Shown here: in pieces, positions 1 through 6,112 of the stretch
Layout: every line of letters starts with the position of its first letter
Position numbering within the stretch: the stretch's first letter is position 1
Assembly (NCBI GenBank): GCA_947489925.1
Contig: CANLFK010000002.1
Span: 1 to 33,175, forward strand
DNA: 33,175 nucleotides
Source of the DNA: Candidatus Caenarcanales bacterium
Lineage (GTDB): Bacteria > Cyanobacteriota > Vampirovibrionia > Caenarcaniphilales > Caenarcanaceae
Reading direction: 5' to 3'
Program-made: the position numbers and the translations under genes
The notes under the pieces: generated by a model
What the model was told of the DNA's origin: nothing
What the model saw: only the letters and a program-made list of their open reading frames with translations
Database searches by the model: none

Positions 1-199
1 CTTTTAATTGATTACGGCTTTCACTAATTTCTGGCTCGCCAGTTACAAAATTCATTACCCGACCTTGAGGTTTATCCAAAGCAAAACATTGATAATGACA
101 ATTCAATTCATCGATTGCCAAAAGACTTAAAGTTGCTTCATGGATTTCAGAACCATCTAAGTTTCCCGCTCCACAAAGAATTATCGCAAAGTTTTTCAT
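1..199 (-). CDS. elbB: ElbB-like DJ-1/PfpI family protein, N-terminal part
   Basis: The gene reads leftwards out of the window, so only the first 66 residues are present. They begin MKNFAIILCGAGNLDGSEIH and continue through EATLSLLAID, CFALDK, VTGE and SESRN. This matches the start of ElbB (isoprenoid biosynthesis glyoxalase-like protein, a class I glutamine-amidotransferase-fold member of the DJ-1/PfpI superfamily), whose start is xxGVILSGCGVxDGxEIHEA. The catalytic Cys region would lie outside the window. The ATG at 197-199 is chosen because family members start at this point; no ribosome-binding site is evident. The R-M island follows on the same strand after a 57-bp gap. Family identity is from recognised motifs; the cellular role of ElbB is itself poorly defined. 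Confidence 0.82.
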   Translation of the reverse strand, partial: MKNFAIILCGAGNLDGSEIHEATLSLLAIDELNCHYQCFALDKPQGRVMNFVTGEPEISESRNQLK

Positions 200-256
200 A
201 TAAAAAGTTTATTGATATTTGTATAACTTTTAGGATAGCATTCAATTACGCTTAAT

Positions 257-1285
257 TTAAAAGGTCTTCTTTTCTTTCACTTCCTTTAGTTTCTCAACCG
301 CACAACACTTTATCAAAGCATTTGCAATATGCCACATTAAAACTGGAGGAACTGCATTTCCAATTGCTCGATATTGTCTGTTTTCTGAAACTACATCCAA
401 TTTGAATGATTCAGGGAATGATTGAATATTTGCTGCTTCTCTAGGTGTAAATCTTCTGTATTTTCCATCCACCATCAAAACCGGGTCAGTTCCGTTCAAA
501 CTCACTTTTGCCAAATGAGAACTAATAGTATTGCAAGGTTGCTCTAAATCTTGAACTCTGCCTTTGTTCATTTTCTCCCGAACACGAAGCATTCCGTCAA
601 CTGCTCTTTGACTAAAAAACCATTTATCGTCTTGGTCTGCTTGTGGGTCAATTACTTGTTTAAGTTTAACTTTTGAGCCATTGAGTGTATTAGGTTGCGG
701 AAATCGAAACTTGAAATAATCATCAAATTCTCTAAAACCAACAATAAACACTCTTTCTCGCTTTTGTGGTACGCCAAATTCAGAAGCATTTAAAAGTTTG
801 TGATGAATGTAATATCCTGCTTTTTCAAATTCTTTTACAATCATTGGAAAAGCTTGCCCTTTGTTTGCTGATAAAAGCCCTTTCACATTTTCGCCAATGA
901 AAAAACGAGGTTTTTTCTCTTTCAAAACATTAACCATTTCAAAAAATAATTTTCCTCTATCGTCTTTATAGCCAAGTCTAGGCGGGTTTTGAGCACTTAT
1001 TGAAAATGATTGACAAGGAAAGCCACCAAGTAAAATATCGTGGTCTGGAATTTTACTCGGTTCAATATCTCTAACATCTTTGGTTTCGCTTTTAAGCTCA
1101 AAATTGCTGTTGTATATAGCAGTTGCATAACTGTCATTATCTGCTGCATATACAACTTCAAAAGGCGATTCTTCAAAATGCTTTCCAAGAAAATTAAAGT
1201 CTCCTTGAATTCCTAAATTCATTCCTCCGCATCCCCAGAATAATGAAGTTACTTTTAGTTTCTTATTTCTAATAGCTTTTCCCAT
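257..1285 (-). CDS. C5-cytosine DNA methyltransferase (first of two)
   Basis: The 342-residue protein carries the ordered motifs of a C5-cytosine methyltransferase. These are SAM-binding motif I TSLFWGCGGMNLG (an unusual LFWGCGG form), motif IV GGFPCQSFS with the catalytic Cys, motif VI GENV, motif VIII QKRERVFIVGF, and the C-terminal IQSFP and motif X GNAVPP. The target-recognition region lies between motifs VIII and IX, from about residue 190 to 270. It transfers a methyl group from SAM to cytosine and would protect the host from a cognate restriction enzyme. An AGGA lies about 2 bases before the ATG. The first 31 bases overlap the end of the restored reading frame of the upstream DUF3883-like nuclease gene, so the two were translationally coupled. 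It is the last gene of the island. Confidence 0.93.
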   Translation of the reverse strand: MGKAIRNKKLKVTSLFWGCGGMNLGIQGDFNFLGKHFEESPFEVVYAADNDSYATAIYNSNFELKSETKDVRDIEPSKIPDHDILLGGFPCQSFSISAQNPPRLGYKDDRGKLFFEMVNVLKEKKPRFFIGENVKGLLSANKGQAFPMIVKEFEKAGYYIHHKLLNASEFGVPQKRERVFIVGFREFDDYFKFRFPQPNTLNGSKVKLKQVIDPQADQDDKWFFSQRAVDGMLRVREKMNKGRVQDLEQPCNTISSHLAKVSLNGTDPVLMVDGKYRRFTPREAANIQSFPESFKLDVVSENRQYRAIGNAVPPVLMWHIANALIKCCAVEKLKEVKEKKTF

Positions 1286-1999
1286 TGTCCTGATGTTTTA
1301 GAAAATTCAACAACTAAATTTTTATCCACTTTCAAATTCCCTTGTTCATATTGTTTAACAGGGTTTTGAATCATAAATATGTTTTTGCTATCATCATTTA
1401 CTACCAAGTAATAATTGAAATAATTATCGCCCATTGTTTCGGCTGTGTCCCATTCGTTTGGTGTTAGTTTAAAGCGATTATTGTTAATGGCTTTTTCTTG
1501 ACTTCGTTGTTTTTACTTCGATATAGCGTTTCTTCTTTTCTAATTCAACGCTTTGAATATCGTAACCAACCCCAAGCGGAGTAGGGATTTTATTTATTAA
1601 ATGTTGTCTGTTTGATTTGTCTTTGGTTCTCAAATATTCGTGAGCCAAGATTAAACTTTCTCCATAATCTCCAATGATTTTTGTCGGTACTTTTCTGTCG
1701 CCAGTCATTCGAGAATAATATTCTTGAATTAAAGCTGAAATATTTTCTTGCTCTGATTGGTCAAGGTGTGGAGCAAAGGCTTCTATACCATCAAACTGAT
1801 TTACAAATGAAAACCAAGTTTCTTCAACTGCTGAAATTTCAGGATTTGTAACTTTCTTTTTTGAATTTTTTGGCGTGCCCCTACGGGTCGGGCTATCCGT
1901 TCCAAGTCCTCGCTCGTTCCTCGCTGTGGGCTTTCCACTTCTATCCCTCACGCAACTACTTCTGAAAAATAACATCATTGTGATATTCAATAAATTCAT
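1255..1999 (-). pseudogene. DUF3883-like PD-(D/E)XK nuclease gene, frameshifted
   Basis: From about position 1870 leftwards the frame encodes an N-terminal helical part, then GDYGESLILAHEYLRTK, a GVGYDIQS strand and RYIEVKTTKS. This is the E...D...ExK arrangement of a PD-(D/E)XK nuclease of the DUF3883 (NO VEIN C-terminal) type. The frame stops at 1484 just after the catalytic strand. A one-base shift at the five-T run 1492-1496 (five A in the gene) restores a frame reading NNNRFKLTPNEWDTA, GDNYFNYYLVVND and IFMIQNP, ending at 1255. These are typical DUF3883 C-terminal motifs. The start is unclear: the ATG at 1999 lies in another frame inside the HNH gene, and a GTG at 1949-1951 lies inside the GC-rich element. 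It is probably the restriction subunit paired with the downstream methyltransferase, and is inactive unless the shift is a sequencing error. Confidence 0.72.
1873..1953. repeat. GC-rich 81-bp element with GCGTG/CACGC inverted ends
   Basis: The segment starts GCGTGCCCCTACGGGTCGGG and ends CTATCCCTCACGC. It has short inverted ends (GCGTG and CACGC) and about 63% GC, in strong contrast to the AT-rich DNA around it. It begins 2 bp beyond the HNH gene's stop codon and runs into the start of the nuclease gene, where it would be translated as a meaningless stretch (VRDRSGKPTARNERG). From memory, near-identical sequences are scattered through Bacteroidetes genomes. That origin is recollection and has not been searched. 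Confidence 0.6.
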
Positions 2000-2723
2000 C
2001 CCCAGGAAGAAATTTGATTGGTAAATTCATCCTAATATTTTCAAACCTTTTAATTTCAGTTTCAAAAAATCCTTCTTTTGAATATCGTGTTAATTTGTTT
2101 GAAAAAATAACTTCAAAATCTTTGTTAATGCTAATTAACCCTTTGTCAAATGCTCTATCCAATGTAGCTGATAAACAAATTCCATTTGCAGGATTTAATC
2201 TATTCTTTTCATCTTTTGACCAAGGTTTAATATGCGATGCAATCAATAGTTCAGGTATTGTGATGCCTGTTAATGCACAACCAAAAGTATAATTTGACAA
2301 AACAATGCTTCGGAAATAATCTTGGTTTTTTCTTGCTGTTGTTACACGAATTATATTTTCTCCGTTTTTTGTTTCATCTATTTTAATCTCGACATCAATA
2401 GGAATATCTTTAATATCATTTGTTTTCTGTTCGAGTAGTTTTTCACTTTCAACAAATAATTCATCAAAATTTTGAGTAAATTCAACAAACACTTCTTTAT
2501 CTAATTTCCCAATGTTTGTCGCACCTTTTCTCCCTAATAATTTTTGTTTTGGGTCAAGACTTACGAAATTGACTAATTTGTAAGCAATTGCACCTGAGGA
2601 CCTACCGAGTATTTCAGCTAATTTTTTTACTTCAGCATTTCGATTATTGAATTGACCATAAGGTAATTTGCAATAAAGATTAAATGCCAAAATCAATTCA
2701 TCTCTAGTCCAATTGTTTCTCAT
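1956..2723 (-). CDS. HNH restriction endonuclease
   Basis: A 255-residue protein. The N-terminal third (WTRDELILAFNLYCKLPYGQ, then EVKKLAEILGRSSGAIAYKL) resembles a DNA-binding helix-turn-helix module found at the front of a family of R-M-associated HNH nucleases. The C-terminal HNH core reads ASHIKPWSKDEKNRLNPANG, then ICLSATLDRAFDKG. It contains the first His, the central Asn, and an Asp where the last metal ligand usually lies. The family's usual C-terminal LPGDEFIEYH is present, so the protein is complete. It should cut DNA as the restriction component for one or both neighbouring cytosine methyltransferases. The start overlaps the end of the Cys-rich gene by 20 bases. The assignment as an R-M nuclease follows from context and family resemblance; specificity cannot be read. 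Confidence 0.85.
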   Translation of the reverse strand: MRNNWTRDELILAFNLYCKLPYGQFNNRNAEVKKLAEILGRSSGAIAYKLVNFVSLDPKQKLLGRKGATNIGKLDKEVFVEFTQNFDELFVESEKLLEQKTNDIKDIPIDVEIKIDETKNGENIIRVTTARKNQDYFRSIVLSNYTFGCALTGITIPELLIASHIKPWSKDEKNRLNPANGICLSATLDRAFDKGLISINKDFEVIFSNKLTRYSKEGFFETEIKRFENIRMNLPIKFLPGDEFIEYHNDVIFQK

Positions 2724-2910
2724 ACTTAAAATCTATGTAGTGTGTTGCTTCATTATTACAGTCTTTTACTCCGCAAATCAGATTAGCAATTGGTAATTCA
2801 TCCAAAAAATCAGAATCAATATGATTTTCAATACAACTATCGCATATCTGTGACCAAGAACCATTTTCTTCAATCACAATGTCATCAAATTCTATTTCTT
2901 TATGTTTCAT
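2704..2910 (-). CDS. Small Cys-rich (zinc-ribbon-like) protein of the R-M island
   Basis: A 68-residue acidic protein starting MKHKEIEFDDIVIEENG. It has a CDSC pair near the middle and a CGVKDC pair near the C-terminus, a CxxC-x19-Cx4C arrangement suggestive of one zinc site. I do not recognise a named family. The chosen ATG is one base beyond the stop codon of the upstream methyltransferase, and the gene end overlaps the HNH gene by 20 bases, so it is tightly embedded in the operon. An ATG at 2940 would add ten residues and overlap the methyltransferase. It could be a control protein or an endonuclease accessory subunit. Both suggestions come only from context. Confidence 0.6.
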   Translation of the reverse strand: MKHKEIEFDDIVIEENGSWSQICDSCIENHIDSDFLDELPIANLICGVKDCNNEATHYIDFKYEKQLD

Positions 2911-2911
2911 A

Positions 2912-3934
2912 TTATGCACATTTTTTATATTGGATTTCATATAGAACAGCATTACCAACTTGTTTATATTGACTTGTTTTGCTTCCTAAAAAAATGAAAG
3001 TGTCAGGAAATGATTGAATTCTAGCACTTTCCCTCACCGTTGGCACACGATTAAATTTATAATGAAAATGGTGTCTGTGCCCTGTATCTATTGTGAAACT
3101 TGGTTTTTTACTGTTTAGCCTAGTCCAAGCAATATTTACATTTCGTGTTTTGTGAAGATGTTCGGGTAAGTTTTTGTAATTACCACCATCAGGAACCATA
3201 GAAATAATTTCAATCGTTTGGTCATTGTGGTTTGTAATTTCGTGATTAAACAAACCTTTTGAGCCTTCACGAATTTTTTCTTGAAATTCAGATTTTGCTT
3301 TTAGTGGATATTTTGCTCCGTCTGATATTGATTTTTCAGGTAAATCAGAAATGGCTTCACTTGATGAAACAAATTCAGGGTTTTTAATTTCAGGGAATTT
3401 GAAAACTTCCTTTCCTTTTGTTCCAATAAAAAAGGCTCTTCTTCTGTTTTGGGGAACGCCAAATTCAGATGCTAAAAGTACTTTGTAAACTACATTGTAG
3501 CCCAATCTTTCAAAATCTTCAATGATATTGTCTTTAACAATACCTTTCCCCATTGAAACAATGTTTGGTACGTTTTCCATTAAGAAAACATGCGGTTTAT
3601 AGAATTCTACAAAACTTACAAATGATTTATATAGCTTGTTTCTTTCATCATCTACAATTCTTTTTCCTGCAATAGAAAAACCTTGACAAGGTGGTCCACC
3701 AATAATTATGTCAGCTTTTTTGATTCCTGTTTTTTTGCATAGCTCTTTTGGTGTTTCATTAAATAAGTCTGCAACTAAACCTATTGAACCTTTGTGATTG
3801 TGTTCAAATGTTTTTATGGCATCTTGCCAATGGTCTATACCAAGTACAACATCATAGCCAGCTTCAATAAAGCCGAAAGAAAGACCTCCGCAACCACAGA
3901 ACAAATCTATAACTGTCGGTTTTACTTTACTCAT
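2912..3934 (-). CDS. C5-cytosine DNA methyltransferase (second), altered C-terminus
   Basis: A 340-residue protein with motif I VIDLFCGCGGLSFGF, motif II around VLGIDHW, motif IV GGPPCQGFSIAGKR containing the catalytic Cys, motif VI ENVPNI, motif VIII PQNRRRAFFIGTKG, RIQSFPDTF and motif X QVGNAV. The body is canonical, but after GNAV the usual PP and final helix are missing: the protein ends LYEIQYKKCA. The stop is followed almost at once by the Cys-rich gene, which suggests a small deletion or frame disturbance at the 3' end. Two C5-methyltransferases in one island fit an asymmetric recognition site that needs one enzyme per strand, or two systems side by side. An AGGA abuts the ATG, which is too close to be an ideal ribosome-binding site. 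Confidence 0.9.
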   Translation of the reverse strand: MSKVKPTVIDLFCGCGGLSFGFIEAGYDVVLGIDHWQDAIKTFEHNHKGSIGLVADLFNETPKELCKKTGIKKADIIIGGPPCQGFSIAGKRIVDDERNKLYKSFVSFVEFYKPHVFLMENVPNIVSMGKGIVKDNIIEDFERLGYNVVYKVLLASEFGVPQNRRRAFFIGTKGKEVFKFPEIKNPEFVSSSEAISDLPEKSISDGAKYPLKAKSEFQEKIREGSKGLFNHEITNHNDQTIEIISMVPDGGNYKNLPEHLHKTRNVNIAWTRLNSKKPSFTIDTGHRHHFHYKFNRVPTVRESARIQSFPDTFIFLGSKTSQYKQVGNAVLYEIQYKKCA

Positions 3935-3975
3935 TCCTGTTAATTTACTTTTACTCTTTTTTCAGATTCTTTCTT

Positions 3976-4290
3976 TTAGTCCAAGATAACACCGTTTTCG
4001 GTTAAATAATTTTCTAATTCGGTTACGCTAACCACAATACGACCGTCTTCTTTTCTATTTTTAATAAAGCCTTGTCTTCTTAAGGTTGCACCTTGTTTAA
4101 GAGCAAAATTTAAAGATATTTCAGCTTGTCTTGATAATTTGGGCATATTTAAGCCTTCAGGCAATAAAGCTCCGTGTTCGGTCATAACACCGCTATTGAG
4201 AACCAATAAATAAACAGCATATGCAAATCTGGTTTCAGGGGTAAGGTTTGTATCGCTATTTTGTTCGGTTTGCTCGACTTGATATTCCAT
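3976..4290 (-). CDS. Unknown 104-residue protein upstream of the R-M island
   Basis: I do not recognise this protein. It is acidic and polar at the N-terminus (MEYQVEQTEQNSDTN). A helical middle follows (FAYAVYLLVLNSG, then MPKLSRQAEISLNFALKQGA), then TLRRQGFIKNRKEDGRIVVS and a final TELENYLTENG. The last half reads like a winged-helix: a helix pair, then a basic loop and beta-hairpin. That would suit a small DNA-binding regulator. It lies 41 bp upstream of the second methyltransferase on the same strand, so it could be the first gene of the island (a control protein), or a native gene next to coaE. It has no membrane segment or signal peptide. The functional guess is inference only. Confidence 0.6.
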   Translation of the reverse strand: MEYQVEQTEQNSDTNLTPETRFAYAVYLLVLNSGVMTEHGALLPEGLNMPKLSRQAEISLNFALKQGATLRRQGFIKNRKEDGRIVVSVTELENYLTENGVILD

Positions 4291-4332
4291 AAAAAAAACT
4301 AATTACTATATTTGATTATAAATTTTAACAAT

Positions 4333-4959
4333 CTAATAAAGACTTTTGGCTAAATTTTTTAAACCAGAATCAACTTGAGATAAAGTTTTTTCAATTTCAC
4401 CTGAATTATCGATGACAAAATCAACCAAATTTATTTTATTTTCCTGCGGAATTTGAGCTTTTAATCTGGCGGAAACTTCCTGATCTGAAAGGTTGGGATT
4501 GCGTTTTTGAAGTCTTAATTTTTGTATATTTGACTGACAAGAAATTAACCAAATTTTGTCATAATATTTTTGCAAATTATTTTCAAATAATAAAGGAATT
4601 AAATTAATAGCCAATTCAAAACCTTGATCTGATTTTTCCTGAAAGAATTTTTCGGTAATTTCACGGCATTTCGGATGAATAATTTCTTCAATTTGTTTTT
4701 TTAAACTTGAATCAAAAAATAAAAGTTCACCCAGTTTTTGTCGATTAATAAAAGAAATATTTTGGTCTAAATAATTTTCATTAATAATATTATTTGGCTG
4801 GCATAGTTTAATTATTTTAGTGCTTGCTTCATTTGAATGAGAGAGCAAATCATGCACAATATTATCACTGTCAATAATTGGTATTTTAAGCTTATCTAAG
4901 TAATTACCAATTAAAGTTTTTCCGCAAGCGATATTGCCAGTTATAGCCAGTTTAATCAA
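4333..4959 (-). CDS. coaE: Dephospho-CoA kinase
   Basis: CoaE phosphorylates dephospho-CoA with ATP in the last step of coenzyme A synthesis in the cytosol. The 208-residue protein has the P-loop GNIACGKT at residues 8-15, followed by IIDSDNIVHDLL, where the Asp pair binds substrate, and the lid region IHPKCREITE. Next come LIPLLFENN and a conserved Q-x-x-RLQKRNPNLSD-x-E stretch. Length matches the family. The start codon is TTG at 4957-4959. No ATG lies upstream in frame near the P-loop, and the TTG places the P-loop at the usual position. The gene overlaps the end of the upstream thioesterase gene by 8 bases, so the pair is translationally coupled. Confidence 0.92.
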   Translation of the reverse strand: MIKLAITGNIACGKTLIGNYLDKLKIPIIDSDNIVHDLLSHSNEASTKIIKLCQPNNIINENYLDQNISFINRQKLGELLFFDSSLKKQIEEIIHPKCREITEKFFQEKSDQGFELAINLIPLLFENNLQKYYDKIWLISCQSNIQKLRLQKRNPNLSDQEVSARLKAQIPQENKINLVDFVIDNSGEIEKTLSQVDSGLKNLAKSLY

Positions 4960-5389
4960 TTTTATAAATATTTTCTAATAAGGGATAATAAACATCTTTG
5001 GGTGCTCTCCAAGCTTTGCCTTCTTTGTTTGAAATTATATGAACCGTATAACCTTCAACCAATAATTCATTATTCTCAGAAATAATTTTGCAGTGCATTT
5101 TAAATCTTAATTGTTTATGTATTTCTCGGCTCATTTTAGTTTTAATAATCAAAATATCATCGTAACGAGCGGGCTTAATATATTTTAAATGAGCTTCAAT
5201 TACTGGCAAATAAACATTTCGCGATTCTAAATATTTATAAGTAAAATTGGCCTCTCTTAGCATTTCATTGCGGCCAATCTCAAAATATTTTAAGTATTTA
5301 CTATGATAAACTACGCCCATTTGGTCTGTATCGGCGTAAATTACTCTTATTTGGGTATTAAACTCTTTCGAGATAAGCTCTTCAGTCAT
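4952..5389 (-). CDS. YbgC/4HBT-type acyl-CoA thioesterase
   Basis: A 145-residue single hotdog-fold protein. The diagnostic segment RVIYADTDQMGVVYHSKYLK lies at about residues 15-34, with D22 in the position of the catalytic Asp of 4-hydroxybenzoyl-CoA thioesterases. A helix (YFEIGRNEMLREA) and the YIKPARYDD strand follow. It hydrolyses an acyl-CoA thioester; the substrate cannot be told from sequence. In this length class, relatives are the Tol-Pal-associated YbgC and FadM proteins. It is the first gene of a two-gene unit with coaE, which links it to CoA metabolism. A 93-bp divergent region separates it from nusB. Confidence 0.85.
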   Translation of the reverse strand: MTEELISKEFNTQIRVIYADTDQMGVVYHSKYLKYFEIGRNEMLREANFTYKYLESRNVYLPVIEAHLKYIKPARYDDILIIKTKMSREIHKQLRFKMHCKIISENNELLVEGYTVHIISNKEGKAWRAPKDVYYPLLENIYKID

Positions 5390-5482
5390 TTATTTTAATT
5401 TCAGATTAAATTAGTTATTTCTTTCTTTGTTTAATATGCTAAATTAAAAAGCCTGTTTTTAACAGATATACTTAATAATAAA

Positions 5483-6112
5483 TTGAATACTCGTTCCGCT
5501 GGCAGAGAATTAGCTTTTTTAGCCTTAAATCAACTATCTCAAAATACTAACCCCGACCCAGACCAATTGCTTTTGGCGGCTACTAGAACTTTGCGTAATT
5601 ATGCCAAAGACCAAGTCAAAAGAGTTAGAAGACATTTGGCAACTTTGGGAGAAGCTTTTTTTAATGATAATTTAACTCAACAAGAAAATCCGCAAAAACT
5701 TGATTTTGAGAAAATACATAAAAATATTATCAAGCTAGAAACTTGCACCTTTCAAATTTTAGAATCTTTGGAATTACCAGAATTATTGAATCAATCAAGA
5801 GAGGCTTATTCTTTTGCTGGTGAAATTGTTTTGTTTGTCCGTAAAAATAAATCTCGCATTGATGAATTAATTATTTCTGCTTTGCAAATCCGCAAAGACA
5901 AAGAAAAACATTGGAATTTTGACCGTATTTTAAGTGTTGAAAAAAATATTTTTAAAATTGCCACTGCCGAATTTTTAATGAAACCCGATTGTCCACCAGC
6001 TATTATTATTGATGAAGCTCTTAAATTAGCTGAAAAGTACGGAGCTGAAGAATCCACTAAATTTGTGAATGGTGTACTTTCTGATTTAAGTAATAATGTT
6101 TTAACTAGCTAA
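5483..6112 (+). CDS. nusB: Transcription antitermination protein NusB, long cyanobacterial type
   Basis: NusB binds NusE (S10) and boxA RNA to prevent premature termination, mainly in rRNA operons. Residues 1-18 read NTRSAGRELAFLALNQLS, the standard RNA-binding N-terminus. The C-terminal helical core is also present (RILSVEKNIFKIATAEFLM, IIIDEALKLAEKYG, then KFVNGVLSDL). At 209 residues it is about 60 longer than typical NusB. The extra part is an insert after the first helix (around LLLAATRTLRNYAKDQVKRV), as I recall for cyanobacterial NusB, and it supports a Cyanobacteria/Melainabacteria origin. The start is TTG. An in-frame stop lies upstream at 5432-5434 with no ATG between. The last 12 bases overlap the convergent PLP-enzyme gene. 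Confidence 0.88.
   Translation: MNTRSAGRELAFLALNQLSQNTNPDPDQLLLAATRTLRNYAKDQVKRVRRHLATLGEAFFNDNLTQQENPQKLDFEKIHKNIIKLETCTFQILESLELPELLNQSREAYSFAGEIVLFVRKNKSRIDELIISALQIRKDKEKHWNFDRILSVEKNIFKIATAEFLMKPDCPPAIIIDEALKLAEKYGAEESTKFVNGVLSDLSNNVLTS

Noticed and set aside
2014..2292. Plus-strand open frame of 92 codons inside the HNH nuclease gene
   Set aside because: It is fully antisense to a conserved protein-coding region, has no recognisable domain or upstream signal, and its composition follows from the opposite strand.
2704..2958. Longer version of the Cys-rich protein starting at a TTG within the methyltransferase gene
   Set aside because: The extension is read out of frame across the methyltransferase end; the ATG at 2910 directly after that gene's stop is more economical.
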